Positions 33,825 through 43,254 of a stretch of DNA of 64,000 bases are shown one piece after another; within the stretch, counting starts at the first letter, position 1; the number at the start of each line of letters is the position of its first letter. The notes beneath the pieces were generated by a model. The model was not told the DNA's origin. It was given only the letters and a program-made list of their open reading frames with translations, and made no database searches. This stretch comes from Silvania confinis. GTDB lineage: Bacteria > Pseudomonadota > Gammaproteobacteria > Enterobacterales > Enterobacteriaceae. Location of the stretch: NCBI RefSeq assembly GCF_025564085.1, contig NZ_JAMGZJ010000078.1, positions 744,001 to 808,000 on the forward strand, read 5' to 3'. Position numbers and translations under genes: made by a program.

Positions 33825-34229
33825 TTGTCGTGATTGGAAGAGATTCCAGAAACAAACCCGTGGTAACTTCTCCACAACGAGAATCTATTGAGTCAAACAT
33901 TATCAAATGTTGGCGATGGAATGATATTCCGTGGAAGAGGTTTTATACAGCTAACTTAACTACCTCGCTAACCATGTTTTTGGAGGGTTTTTTTAAGTTA
34001 ATGAAATAATTATTTTTATTATTTCCATTGTTTTGCCTGTGCAAATCCTGCGCCAGGTTTTTCACCAAGAGGAAATGACCTCCCTGATGGAATTCTGGTC
34101 AGACTGAAGAACAGCTTCATAACCGAGATCAGCCAACCTACGCTTCAGGCTCAGCAGGGCAGTCTGACGAGCACGCATGGGTTTATTCAGGATTGTGTTA
34201 TGCCGATAAAGTTTATGGGGAATAAATAC
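33825..34229. other. 405-bp stretch with no supported gene
   Basis: AT-rich sequence without a clear gene. A minus-strand open frame (34062-34244) encodes a basic peptide (MRARQTALLSLKRRLADLGY) that could be a remnant, but it has no ribosome site and no recognised family. The right end contains the first copy of the TTATGCCGATAAA repeat (34198-34210). Confidence 0.4.
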
Positions 34230-34737
34230 ATGAAACACATTCATCTCTTGGTGTTTTTTCTTGGCGCAGCATTGAATGCCTCCGCCTCAGAAATCAAAGA
34301 AATATTTAACCGCCAAAAACCATTAACGATTGAAGGTGTAACGATTACACCTCAAAGAAAACTGGTATCACTATACAGTGATGGGAAGTTGCATACCGTC
34401 GGAAAGAAACAATACTTCCTTGTAATTAATGGGTTCCCCTCACGCCCGGGGAATCCCACCGCGCAGTGCGGGGTCGGGCAGGAAATGTATGCCGATATTT
34501 ATCAGGTTGAAGCTAAAAATGCGACCAGGGTGCAACGTATAATGGTTGTCAGTTGCTGGCGCTCACTGGAATTAGATAGCTGGCAGAAGCAGGATGATTT
34601 TTCATCGATCACATGGAATAAGGACGGAGTTATATTTGACTGGATTGTGCCGCCTAAATTTACCAACCTCCGTGCACAACTCAATCTTAATACAGTTTCA
34701 CCTGAACTGGTCTTTATACCCTGATTATGCCGATAAA
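34198..34737. repeat. 13-bp direct repeats flanking an exported-protein gene
   Basis: TTATGCCGATAAA occurs at 34198-34210 and 34725-34737. The second copy contains the start codon of the 403-aa membrane protein; the first gives the same MPIK/MPIN start followed by different sequence. The 527 bp between the copies hold one small exported-protein gene, consistent with insertion or duplication of cargo. Confidence 0.6.
34230..34724 (+). CDS. Exported hypothetical protein (164 aa)
   Basis: A 164-residue protein with a signal peptide (MKHIHLLVFFLGAALNASAS). The mature part has paired cysteines (NPTAQCGVGQE and VVSCWRSLEL) likely to form a disulfide in the periplasm. No family recognised. The start at 34230 is preferred over 34200 because the extra ten residues come from the repeat. 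Its position inside a T6SS island, exported and flanked by repeats, suits an immunity protein, perhaps orphaned. Function unproven. Confidence 0.6.
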   Translation: MKHIHLLVFFLGAALNASASEIKEIFNRQKPLTIEGVTITPQRKLVSLYSDGKLHTVGKKQYFLVINGFPSRPGNPTAQCGVGQEMYADIYQVEAKNATRVQRIMVVSCWRSLELDSWQKQDDFSSITWNKDGVIFDWIVPPKFTNLRAQLNLNTVSPELVFIP

Positions 34738-35938
34738 TCTTAAAATCATTCCCCCCGCAGCTTTGCGCCCGACTCTCATCCATTTCGGTTACTGGTTTTC
34801 AGCTCTGGGGGCGCTGGTTGCTGTGGCTGCAATAGCGGGTCTGGCATTTGATCGGCAGGGAGAGAGTACAAAATTTTTGATTTTTTTTCCTGTGGCCATC
34901 ATGCTGGTTTGGTCACTGGTGTTTGTTCTGAGAGTGCTGTTCTGGCTATTTCAGCATAATCATGCTTATGGCTGGGACAGAAGGCGTGAAGAAACATTAA
35001 TGCGGGAAACCCGACGAGGCCGCCGGGCGCTTCAAATCCTGCATATAAGTGTGGATATTCCATTAACAGAGGTACCGGGGCAGACTCCAGTGACATTATT
35101 AATGGAAGGGTCCTCAATACTCAAAAGCCAGGTCGGTCGTGGTAGGGAAGATTATTATTTACACACATTTTTCTCAATATCTCCTGATTATTCACTAGAG
35201 CCCGAACAACAGGATCTAGTGGTGTTTCAGGCCCAGCTTCAGAAGCTACTGGCTGACGTTGCAATCGCACTCGCACCGTTCTCCCCGAAACAGAAGCTCG
35301 CCGTGCTGTTTGAGGCCGACACATCTATTTTGCCACGTCGTTTCATTCCGATCTGGCACGACAGCCTGACGAAGGCTGGCATAATCCAGCCGATTGAATA
35401 TGTTGATGGCCACGGTGCGCAGTTTATTGATGAGTGGCTTGATAACCGCATCAACGACAAATCACTACTGCTCATAATTGCTGCTCAGGTCGCCCCTGAA
35501 ATACGTCATGGAAGTGCGGAGGCAATGGTGGCGTTGCTGCTGGGTAATAGACTTACGCAGAACACGGTACCGCCGCTAGCATGGTTACACCGCCCAGAAC
35601 TTACCGATCTACAGTTGCTTGAAGAAGGCATAGCGCAGGCAGCTGACTGGGTACCCCTGGAGGCAGGGCAGGTTAAACACCTCTGGCTCAGTGGTCTGAC
35701 GTCAGAGGAGGCTTCTGCCATTATCCCGGCGATGGCGATACCAATTCTTTCCGGCGTACCTTCACCGGTAGGCCGTCATAACACCGACCTTATTATAGGA
35801 CGTGCCGGTTGCGTGTCCCCGTGGTTGGCCGCAGCCGCGGCGACACTTTCTGCGCAGCAGACCGGCTCAGCACAACTGGCTATCAGTGCCGATGGCGGTA
35901 CGGGGGCTCTTTGGATACAGGCCATTACACTCGCGTAA
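34727..35938 (+). CDS. T6SS-locus membrane protein of unknown function (403 aa)
   Basis: A 403-residue protein with two membrane helices near the N-terminus (about 20-41 and 50-75). A large cytoplasmic region follows, without recognisable motifs but with a folded-domain composition (DIIGRAGCVSPW-like end, LAISADGGTGALWIQAI). It starts two bases after the previous stop. Proteins of this layout occur beside tssM in some enterobacterial T6SS loci, which is the only functional hint. It appears full length and undamaged, unlike its neighbours. Confidence 0.6.
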   Translation: MPINLKIIPPAALRPTLIHFGYWFSALGALVAVAAIAGLAFDRQGESTKFLIFFPVAIMLVWSLVFVLRVLFWLFQHNHAYGWDRRREETLMRETRRGRRALQILHISVDIPLTEVPGQTPVTLLMEGSSILKSQVGRGREDYYLHTFFSISPDYSLEPEQQDLVVFQAQLQKLLADVAIALAPFSPKQKLAVLFEADTSILPRRFIPIWHDSLTKAGIIQPIEYVDGHGAQFIDEWLDNRINDKSLLLIIAAQVAPEIRHGSAEAMVALLLGNRLTQNTVPPLAWLHRPELTDLQLLEEGIAQAADWVPLEAGQVKHLWLSGLTSEEASAIIPAMAIPILSGVPSPVGRHNTDLIIGRAGCVSPWLAAAAATLSAQQTGSAQLAISADGGTGALWIQAITLA

Positions 35939-35965
35939 GTCAGGGATTAAACAGGGAGAGCAAGC

Positions 35966-36118
35966 GTGAAACATATTTTCCGCATGCTCCGCAGCAGATT
36001 ATTTCTCTGTATTTTCATTACGTTTTTAATGGCAGGGATACTCTTTCTGTTCGGGCTTGTCTGGCATCACCCTGATCTGCTGGCTGACACGACAACTGGC
36101 AGACGTGACTGTTCGTAG
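35966..36118 (+). pseudogene. Truncated membrane protein remnant
   Basis: A GTG start behind AGGGAG gives 50 codons with one hydrophobic helix (LFLCIFITFLMAGILFLFGL), then stops. The next in-frame material is short. It looks like the beginning of a membrane or lipoprotein gene cut by deletion, in line with the decay around it. No family assigned. Confidence 0.35.
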
Positions 36119-36561
36119 CTACCGTACTGGAGATTTTACTCAACGTGCTGATGTACTTGAACACTTGCTTTGGCGGGCTAAGTGATTTTGATCAGTATCT
36201 TACCCATGCGTCCACCGATGAAGAATCTTAACCGATCAGTTCACCACAACTGGCTCCCTCGCTTTCACATAATATCGCCTGTGAGATGCACGAATACTCT
36301 TCTCAGTTTACAGCTTCTTCCGGCGTTCCAAAAGTCTGTCTGCTGTTGTGGCGGCGATGTGGACACCTTGGCACGTAGTTACGTGAGCACAGCTGGGCTG
36401 AAGGCCAGCTGTGCTGATTGCTTGGGGTGATCTTAAAGCGAAGCCGGGCGTGGGAAGAAATAGTACTGCACACACTGGCTGAATAGGTCCGTAGGCAGCG
36501 GCAACGATGTTATGTGCAGACAAAAGTGCATAAACCCATAAAAGTAAAAAGTAAGGACAAC
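36119..36561. other. 443-bp stretch of broken coding sequence
   Basis: No intact gene. Short open frames (one to 36430 with a CCGGDVD...CADCLG-like cysteine pattern) suggest decayed coding DNA. Within it, AGCACAGCTGG (36386-36396) and its complement (36405-36415) form a perfect 11-bp inverted repeat around 8 bp. Confidence 0.4.
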
Positions 36562-36852
36562 ATGATGACTGTTGGACATTTTTTGTTTCAGGACGATAAG
36601 ACAAGCTGCGGTGGGGTGATCACTGAAGGAATGTCCGATCACATGCATTTCGGGAGATTGCAGTCCTGCGAGGAGCACAGTGTAACCTGTGGTAAGCATC
36701 CCGGTCTTTTTAAAATCATGGGGGGCTTACCTGACGATTTTATTCATGGCCGTCGTATCGCCGGTACGCTGCACAGCAGAAGTACCTGTCCGTGCCGGGC
36801 TGAGTTAATTCCATCGATTTACACCGACACATATGAATTTACTCCCCAATAG
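36562..36852 (+). CDS. PAAR-domain protein
   Basis: A 96-residue PAAR protein. It begins MMTVGHFLFQDDKTSCGG and carries the Gly-, Cys- and His-rich repeats of the family (ITEGMSDHMHFGRLQ, VTCGKHPG, CPCRAELIPSIYTDTY) that bind metal at the tip. PAAR proteins sharpen the VgrG spike and can carry toxins; this one has no extra domain. AAGGA at 36553-36557 lies 4 nt before the first ATG and 7 nt before the second (36565), so the second may be used. It seems intact although its VgrG partner is destroyed. Confidence 0.75.
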   Translation: MMTVGHFLFQDDKTSCGGVITEGMSDHMHFGRLQSCEEHSVTCGKHPGLFKIMGGLPDDFIHGRRIAGTLHSRSTCPCRAELIPSIYTDTYEFTPQ

Positions 36853-36895
36853 AGTAAAGGCGGCAATAACTCAGCCGATCCGGATAATCGTGTCA

Positions 36896-36997
36896 ATGAA
36901 GGGTCATAATTTACTGGTATGCCGTGAACACAAAAATGGAAAGGTGTGGAATATGGTTGTATCCCCTGTGACTTCCACTAAGGATGGTGAGGCATGA
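36896..36997 (+). CDS. Tiny ORF overlapping the tssM start (33 aa)
   Basis: Frame MKGHNLLVCREHKNGKVWNM plus 13 residues, whose TGA overlaps the tssM ATG. The overlap could couple translation to tssM. No family recognised, no strong ribosome site; possibly the tail of a lost gene. Confidence 0.25.
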   Translation: MKGHNLLVCREHKNGKVWNMVVSPVTSTKDGEA

Positions 36998-39900
36998 AGC
37001 GATTCCTCTCGCTGTTTAAGAAACCGGAAATTGTATTCTGGCTTATGGCGTTAATCGTGCTGGTAGGCAGTATTGTTGTGGCGGGCATCGTTTACTGGCG
37101 ACCTGAAAGGTTACAACTCATCAGGGATACTTCTGCCTGGTATGCCTGGCTGAGCGGTACTGTGGCAGTAAGCATTGCTCTGGTCGTAATTGGAATCTTT
37201 CTGTTCTTTGGTGCACGTGCTGAGGGTAAGCACAGTTTCAGTAAAGAACTACAACATGCACGGGGTGATGATGTTAAGGAATCACCAAACGAAGATGCGG
37301 AGCCCGTATCTGCTGCAGCGACGAACGGTCAACAAATTCGCGCCCACCTTAGCCGTCGATATACCTTCTTCTGGTACCACAAAATCCGCCTGCTGCTGGT
37401 CACCGGTGATGATGCGGCCATCGAACAATTACTCCCCGGCCTGCAACAGCAGCAGTGGCTTGAAGGCAACCGTACCGTTCTGATTTACGGCGGCAGTCTG
37501 GCTGCTGAGCCCGATAAGGAAAAATACACCGCCCTGCGTAAACTGCGCCGCGGGCGCCCACTGGACGGTATTATCCGTGTGCTCCCGCAGTCGCTTAACC
37601 TGACCCCACAAATCAGCGACAACGATTTACGCGGCCTGGAAAAAATCAGCGAACTACTCCGTTATTCCGCCCCGGTCTGGCTGTGGCAACTGTGCGACAG
37701 CCAGTGGTCGCAGGAAAAGCGCGCTGAGCAAGCTGTGGGGGCAAACTTCCCGCTGCGTGCAAATGAAGACGACATTATCCGCCAGCTTGAACTGATGCTG
37801 CCGACACTGCAGGCGCAGGGGATGCGGCAGGTCGCTGAGAACAACCGTCACGACTTCCTGCTGCGCCTGGGCCAGCACCTCAAAGACGGCGGTATCGCCC
37901 GTTGGGCCCAGCAGCTGCTGCCATGGCTGTCTGCCTCCCAGCCGCGTGTTCCGCTGCGTGGCCTGATGTTCAGCCTGCCGGAGAATAAACCCGTTGCTAT
38001 TACAGGAGAAACAGTCGGTGCTTCACCTGCCGACATTGAGATATATATCCCGGAATCACACCGCCATGCCCTGACCCTGCCGGCGACCTGGCAGGGCATC
38101 GTGGATGACTGCCACCGTGTGCGTGGCCGCCGCGTCGGTATGGCGTGGGAACAGACGCTGGCGTGGACGCTGATGGCCATTATCGGTGTCTGGGGGGCGG
38201 GAACGCTGCTGTCGTTTGCGGTCAACCGCCAGCAGATTGCCTCTGTGGCGCAGCAGGCGCATGCCCTGGTTGAACATCCTTCCGTATCGGATTATCAGCT
38301 GACGGCCCTGCATACGCTGCGTAATGATGCCGGCCGCCTGCAGCACCGTATTCAGGACGGCGCCCCCTGGTATCAGCGCTTTGGTCTCGACCGTAATCAG
38401 CAGCTGCTCGACGCGATGCTGCCCTGGTACGGTGTGGCGAATCATCGCCTGATACGCGATCCGGCAAATACGGCCCTGATTCAGAAGCTCAACGCACTGG
38501 CAAACTCTGCCCCCAACAGCGACCAGCGCGTACAGCTGGCGAAGCCGGGCTATGACCAGCTGAAAGCCTGGCTGATGATGGCCCGTCCGGATAAAGTCGA
38601 CGGCGCGTTTTACGCCCAAACCCTGAAAACCGTCCAGCCGACACGGATGGGCATCTCAACCGGCCTGTGGCAGAGCCTGTCGCCGGATTTGTGGGCCTTC
38701 TACATCACCGCACTGCCTGAGCAACCACAGTGGAAAATCACGCCGGATGCGCAGCTGGTCAGCCAGAGCCGTCAGGTGCTGCTGCAGCAAATTGGACGGC
38801 GTAACGCGGAAAGCACCCTGTATGAGAACATGCTCAAATCGGTGCGCCGTAACTTTGCCGATGTGTCTCTGGAAGACATGACCAGCGGCACCGATGCGCG
38901 GCGACTGTTCACCACCGAGGAAGTCGTGCCGGGCATGTTCACCCGCCAGGCGTGGGAAGGGGGCATTCAGCAGGCTATCGACAAGGCTGCAAATTCCCGC
39001 AGGGATGAAATTGACTGGGTGCTGAGCGATTCCCATAAAGCAGTATCAGCTGACCTGTCGGCAGAAGCCCTGAAAGCGCGCCTGACGCAACGTTACTTCA
39101 CCGACTTTGCCGGCAGCTGGCTGAGTTTCCTCAACAGCCTGCGACTTAATCCGGCAAACAACATTGCTGACGTTACCGACCAGCTGACGCTGATGAGTGA
39201 CGTCCGGCAGTCGCCACTGATTGCCCTGATGAATACCCTCGCCTGGCAGGGAGAGACTGGCCAGCAACGCGAAGGCCTTTCGGACTCCATCATCAAATCG
39301 GCTAAAGACCTGGTCGGCGGAAAAGGCAAACCCGCGATTGACCAGTCTGCGTCAGGGCCGCAGGGGCCGCTGGACGAAACCTTTGGCCCGTTGCTTCAGC
39401 TTCTGGGTAAAAACAAAGGCAGCAACCTGATGTCGGCGGATAACTCCCTGAGCCTGCAGACGTATCTGACCCGCATCACACGCGTACGTCTGCGCCTGCA
39501 ACAGGTGGCCAGCGCCTCTGATCCGCAGGAGATGATGCAGACCCTGGCGCAGACCGTATTCCAGGGCAAAAGCGTGGACCTGACCGACACCCAGCAGTAC
39601 GGCAGCCTCATTTCGGCAAGCCTGGGCGAAGAGTGGAGTGGCTTTGGCAACACGATGTTTGTGCAACCGCTGACCCAGGCCTGGGAGACCGTGCTTCAGC
39701 CGTCGGCGGCGAGCCTGAATGACAAGTGGAGCCGCGCTGTGGTGGCGAACTGGCACACCGCCTTTGACGGGCGCTTCCCGTTTGCTGCAAGCAAAAGTGA
39801 TGCCTCTTTGCCGATGCTGGCTGAGTTTGTGCGCAAGGACAGCGGGCGTATTGAGCGTTTCCTGACGACAGAACTCAGCGGTGTGCTGCACAAAGAGGGC

Positions 39901-40479
39901 AGCCAGTGGGTACCGGATAAGGTCAACAGCCAGGGGCTGAGTTTCAACCCGGCTTTCCTGCGGGCGATTAATCAGCTGAGCCAGCTGTCGGACATTCTGT
40001 TTACCGACGGCAGCCAGGGCATCAGCTTTGAGCTGCAGGCACGTCCGGTAGCGCAGGTAGTGGAAACCCAACTCACGATTGATGGACAAAAGCTGCACTA
40101 CTTCAACCAGATGGCCGACTGGCAGAGCTTCCGCTGGCCGGGCGAGACTTACAAGCCGGGAACGATGCTGACCTGGACCACCGTCAATGCCGGTGCGCGT
40201 CTGTTCGGGGATTACAGCGGGACCTGGGGCTTTATTCGCTGGCTGGAGCAGGGTAAACGCCAGCAGCTCGACCGCAGCCAGTGGATGATGAACTTTACGG
40301 CTCCTGATGATCGCACCCTGCAGTGGGTCCTGCGTTCACAACTCGGAAAAGGTCCGCTGGCGCTGCTGGATCTGCGCGGTTTCACGCTGCCGGATCAACT
40401 ATTCAGTGTCGACAGCGCGGCTACGGCTCAGGCGCTGAGGGCTAACACAGGAAACAGTGACATGGACGAAATCGAATAA
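36994..40479 (+). CDS. tssM: TssM (IcmF-family) T6SS inner-membrane protein
   Basis: A 1161-residue protein with the TssM layout: two N-terminal helices (about 14-35 and 48-70), a cytoplasmic domain, a third helix near residue 390 (TLAWTLMAIIGVWGAGTLLSFAV), then a large periplasmic region. In full T6SS it joins TssL and TssJ in the membrane complex. The position of the NTPase P-loop reads VTGDDAAIEQL, lacking GKS/T, so nucleotide binding is unlikely, as in some natural TssM groups. No stop or frameshift. It is the only intact core T6SS gene here; tssJ and tssL are absent. Confidence 0.92.
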   Translation: MKRFLSLFKKPEIVFWLMALIVLVGSIVVAGIVYWRPERLQLIRDTSAWYAWLSGTVAVSIALVVIGIFLFFGARAEGKHSFSKELQHARGDDVKESPNEDAEPVSAAATNGQQIRAHLSRRYTFFWYHKIRLLLVTGDDAAIEQLLPGLQQQQWLEGNRTVLIYGGSLAAEPDKEKYTALRKLRRGRPLDGIIRVLPQSLNLTPQISDNDLRGLEKISELLRYSAPVWLWQLCDSQWSQEKRAEQAVGANFPLRANEDDIIRQLELMLPTLQAQGMRQVAENNRHDFLLRLGQHLKDGGIARWAQQLLPWLSASQPRVPLRGLMFSLPENKPVAITGETVGASPADIEIYIPESHRHALTLPATWQGIVDDCHRVRGRRVGMAWEQTLAWTLMAIIGVWGAGTLLSFAVNRQQIASVAQQAHALVEHPSVSDYQLTALHTLRNDAGRLQHRIQDGAPWYQRFGLDRNQQLLDAMLPWYGVANHRLIRDPANTALIQKLNALANSAPNSDQRVQLAKPGYDQLKAWLMMARPDKVDGAFYAQTLKTVQPTRMGISTGLWQSLSPDLWAFYITALPEQPQWKITPDAQLVSQSRQVLLQQIGRRNAESTLYENMLKSVRRNFADVSLEDMTSGTDARRLFTTEEVVPGMFTRQAWEGGIQQAIDKAANSRRDEIDWVLSDSHKAVSADLSAEALKARLTQRYFTDFAGSWLSFLNSLRLNPANNIADVTDQLTLMSDVRQSPLIALMNTLAWQGETGQQREGLSDSIIKSAKDLVGGKGKPAIDQSASGPQGPLDETFGPLLQLLGKNKGSNLMSADNSLSLQTYLTRITRVRLRLQQVASASDPQEMMQTLAQTVFQGKSVDLTDTQQYGSLISASLGEEWSGFGNTMFVQPLTQAWETVLQPSAASLNDKWSRAVVANWHTAFDGRFPFAASKSDASLPMLAEFVRKDSGRIERFLTTELSGVLHKEGSQWVPDKVNSQGLSFNPAFLRAINQLSQLSDILFTDGSQGISFELQARPVAQVVETQLTIDGQKLHYFNQMADWQSFRWPGETYKPGTMLTWTTVNAGARLFGDYSGTWGFIRWLEQGKRQQLDRSQWMMNFTAPDDRTLQWVLRSQLGKGPLALLDLRGFTLPDQLFSVDSAATAQALRANTGNSDMDEIE

Positions 40480-40538
40480 TGAGCACTCTGCAGAATCTGG
40501 TCACGGCCTGTCAGGCTGACGAATCTGAACAGCGGTAA
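40479..40538 (+). pseudogene. tssA stub (19 codons)
   Basis: An ATG overlapping the tssM stop (TAATG) starts MSTLQNLVTACQADESEQR and ends at TAA. tssA usually follows tssM with this type of overlap and opens similarly, but should have hundreds of residues. This appears to be its N-terminal stump where the island was cut off before the tRNA genes. Confidence 0.5.
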
Positions 40539-40667
40539 CAGACGCAGGCACGCACTATGTTTAACCATGATCGTGCACACGATACGCGTGAAGTGTGAGT
40601 AACAAGTACAAGTTACATCTGATATAAGTTTTGGAAAGATACGAGGAAAAGATAGGACTAACTGAAA

Positions 40668-40744
40668 TGGTGCGTCCGAGTGGACTCGAACCACCGACCC
40701 CCACCATGTCAAGGTGGTGCTCTAACCAACTGAGCTACGGACGC
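40668..40744 (-). tRNA. valW: tRNA-Val (GAC), valW
   Basis: A 77-nt cloverleaf on the minus strand, including encoded CCA. Anticodon GAC lies in CTTGACATG, the D-loop reads AGCTCAGTTGGTTAGAGC and the T-loop GGTTCGAGTCC. The acceptor stem GCGTCCG pairs with CGGACGC. The island lies downstream of its 3' end, the usual side for tRNA-targeted integration. Confidence 0.98.
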
Positions 40745-40755
40745 ACTGTAGAGAA

Positions 40756-40832
40756 TGGTGCGTTCAATTGGACTCGAACCAACGACCCCCACCATGTCAA
40801 GGTGGTGCTCTAACCAACTGAGCTATGAACGC
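40756..40832 (-). tRNA. valV: tRNA-Val (GAC), valV
   Basis: The second 77-nt copy, 11 bp upstream of valW in the direction of transcription. The anticodon arm is the same, but compensating changes in the acceptor and T stems (GCGTTCA with TGAACGC) distinguish the two, as in E. coli. Confidence 0.98.
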
Positions 40833-40957
40833 AATGTTGTGTGTGACAACGGGGTCGAATATTAGCGGCAGTGGCCGCATCAGGCAAGAGGTAAACTGCA
40901 TTTTTCTTTCAGATTTCACGCGATTGCTTCATTCCCGCGCAAAGTGAAGAGAAAGTA

Positions 40958-40973
40958 GCCGCCCGCAGGCGGC
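40958..40973 (-). terminator. Probable mdtK terminator
   Basis: GCCGCC and GGCGGC arms around CGCA, 11 bp beyond the mdtK stop, followed on the minus strand by a moderately T-rich TACTTTCT. Confidence 0.5.
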
Positions 40974-40983
40974 CGATGGATAA

Positions 40984-42357
40984 TTAGCGAGCAGCGCGTT
41001 GCAATATCACGCTTGAAGGCTGGCGCTGCAGGAAGCGCATCCGCAGCATCATCATGATAGCGGCTGAGGTTAAGCCGATAATAAAGCCTATCCAGAAACC
41101 GGCAGGGCCCATCCGCTCAACCACCAGATCGGTGAGTGCCAGGATATAGCCGCTCGGCAGGCCCAACACCCAGTAGGCGATAAAGGTGATAAAGAAAATC
41201 GACCGCGTATCTTTATAGCCGCGCAGCACGCCGCTGCCGACCACCTGGATGGAGTCGGAGATCTGATAAATTGCCGCCAGCAGCATCAGGTGCGAGGCCA
41301 GAATTATCACTTCCGGGTTGTCGTTATACAGCAGCGCAATTTGCTCACGCAGGGTGATGGTGAACAGGGCGGTACAGACCGCCATGCAGATACCGACGGC
41401 GATCCCGGTACGGGCGGCGGTTTGCGCCTCCAGCGTCGAGCCCTGGCCGAGGCGATACCCAACGCGAATGGTCACGGAGGCGGCGAGCGACAGCGGCAGA
41501 ACGAACATCAGCGAGCTGAAGTTAAGGGCAATCTGGTGCCCGGCGACGTCGACAATGCCCAGCGGCGACACCAACAGGGCGACCACGGCGAACAGGGTAA
41601 CTTCGAAGAACAGCGCCATCGCGATCGGCAGCCCAAGCTGCATCAGACGTTTCACCACTGCCATATCTGGCTTGCTGAAGCCAGCTTCGTTGCGGATATC
41701 ACGCATTGAGCGGGCGCGCTTCACGTAGGCGTGCATACAGAAGAACATCACCCAGTACACCGCAGCCGTCGCCACGCCGCAGCCGACGCCGCCCAGTTCC
41801 GGCATGCCAAAGTGACCATAAATAAAGACGTAGTTGACCGGAATATTAATCAGCAACCCGATAAAGCCCATCACCATACCCGGTTTGGTTTTTGCCAGAC
41901 CTTCGCACTGATTACGCATCACCTGGAAGAATAAATAACCCGGCGTTCCCCACAGCAGGGCGCGTAAATAGCCGACGGCTTTATCCGCCAGCATTGGGTC
42001 AATATTGTGCATCGCGTGAATAATATAGCCCGCGTTCCACAGCACAATCATGATTAACACCGACACAAACCCGGCCAGCCAGAAACCCTGACGGATCTGG
42101 TGAGCAATGCGCTCCCGACGCCCGGAACCATTTAACTGCGCCACCGTCGGGGTGAGCGCCAGCAGCAGTCCGTGACCAAATAAAATCGCTGGCAGCCAGA
42201 TAGAGGTACCGATAGCGACGGCGGCCATGTCGGTGGCGCTGTATCCCCCGGCCATGACGGTATCAACGAATCCCATTGAGGTTTGGGCGATTTGCGCGAG
42301 GATCACCGGGATTGCCAGAGCTAATAACTGACGCGCTTCACTTATGTACTTCTGCAC
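40984..42357 (-). CDS. mdtK: Multidrug efflux MATE transporter MdtK (NorM)
   Basis: A 457-residue MATE-family Na+- or H+-coupled exporter with 12 predicted helices. It opens with the MdtK signature ([20 protein letters not shown]), and both inverted-repeat halves are present. It exports fluoroquinolones, dyes and other cationic drugs in E. coli. It lies between the tRNA-Val pair and ribC, divergent from ribC, as in the K-12 map (ydhQ, found next to it in K-12, is absent). Length is normal. Confidence 0.95.
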   Translation of the reverse strand: MQKYISEARQLLALAIPVILAQIAQTSMGFVDTVMAGGYSATDMAAVAIGTSIWLPAILFGHGLLLALTPTVAQLNGSGRRERIAHQIRQGFWLAGFVSVLIMIVLWNAGYIIHAMHNIDPMLADKAVGYLRALLWGTPGYLFFQVMRNQCEGLAKTKPGMVMGFIGLLINIPVNYVFIYGHFGMPELGGVGCGVATAAVYWVMFFCMHAYVKRARSMRDIRNEAGFSKPDMAVVKRLMQLGLPIAMALFFEVTLFAVVALLVSPLGIVDVAGHQIALNFSSLMFVLPLSLAASVTIRVGYRLGQGSTLEAQTAARTGIAVGICMAVCTALFTITLREQIALLYNDNPEVIILASHLMLLAAIYQISDSIQVVGSGVLRGYKDTRSIFFITFIAYWVLGLPSGYILALTDLVVERMGPAGFWIGFIIGLTSAAIMMMLRMRFLQRQPSSVILQRAAR

Positions 42358-42581
42358 GTGAACACCTTTGATCTTGTTGTTATTTGAGAGAATAAAGAAG
42401 CCGCTGCGAAAAGCAGCAAAAAGAAGATGCGGGGAATTGCAGCTATTGTAGCGGGGAATGGTTAATTATCTAGTGAAAAAATCGCCAGTAAAGCCGGGTC
42501 ACTGGCAACCTCTATTTTCAGCTGTTATTGTGGTGCGATTAAACGGTGTTAGCACCGAAGGAACAAACAGGAGTCGTAAGC

Positions 42582-43217
42582 ATGTTTACTGGTATTGTGC
42601 AGGGCACCGCGAAACTGGTGTCCATTGATGAAAAACCGAACTTCCGCACCCATATTGTGGCCTTGCCGGAGTATATGCTCGATGGCCTGGAAACGGGCGC
42701 CTCGGTTGCACACAACGGGTGTTGCCTGACGGTCACCGAAATTAACGGCAACCTGATTAGCTTTGATTTAATGAAAGAGACGCTGCGTATCACCAACCTG
42801 GGTGAGCTGGTGGTGGGTGACGACGTTAACGTGGAGCGCGCGGCCAGGTTCAGCGATGAAATTGGCGGCCATTTAATGTCCGGTCATATTATGACCACTG
42901 CCGAAATTTCGAAAATTCTGACCTCGGAAAATAACCGCCAAATCTGGTTTAAAGTGCAGGATCCGTTGTTACTGAAATACATCCTCTATAAAGGCTTTAT
43001 CGGCGTGGACGGCATCAGCCTGACAGTCGGTGAAGTGACGCCAACCCGCTTCTGCGTACACCTGATCCCCGAGACGCTGCAGCGCACGACGCTGGGCGCG
43101 AAAAAACTGGGGCATCGGGTCAATATTGAGATCGACCCGCAAACCCAGGCGGTGGTGGATACCGTTGAACGCGTGCTGGCGGCAAAAGAAGCCGCCATCC
43201 AACAAGCGCTCAGTTAA
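42582..43217 (+). CDS. ribC: Riboflavin synthase alpha subunit
   Basis: A 211-residue enzyme that dismutates two 6,7-dimethyl-8-ribityllumazine molecules to riboflavin. Two lumazine-binding domains are seen: [13 protein letters not shown]...[10 protein letters not shown] and GGHLMSGHI...[12 protein letters not shown]. The ATG at 42582 follows AGGAGTCGTAAGC; the longer frame from 42546 includes the ribosome site and is not used. Called ribE in some databases. Ends at a strong terminator shared with cfa. Confidence 0.96.
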   Translation: MFTGIVQGTAKLVSIDEKPNFRTHIVALPEYMLDGLETGASVAHNGCCLTVTEINGNLISFDLMKETLRITNLGELVVGDDVNVERAARFSDEIGGHLMSGHIMTTAEISKILTSENNRQIWFKVQDPLLLKYILYKGFIGVDGISLTVGEVTPTRFCVHLIPETLQRTTLGAKKLGHRVNIEIDPQTQAVVDTVERVLAAKEAAIQQALS

Positions 43218-43223
43218 GCGTAA

Positions 43224-43254
43224 AAAATACCCCGGTTTCCCGGGGTATTTTTTT
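43224..43254. terminator. Bidirectional terminator between ribC and cfa
   Basis: A 7-bp GC stem (ACCCCGG with CCGGGGT) extended by A/T pairs, A-run before and T-run after. It terminates ribC on the plus strand and can terminate cfa on the minus strand. Confidence 0.92.

Noticed and set aside
34062-34244. 60-codon minus-strand frame as a transposase or integrase remnant
   Set aside because: Basic composition only; no recognisable transposase motif, terminal repeats or target duplication.
40480-40667. Attachment site duplicated from the tRNA-Val 3' end
   Set aside because: I looked for a copy of the tRNA 3' end at the left side of the island and found none; no integrase gene is present in the window.
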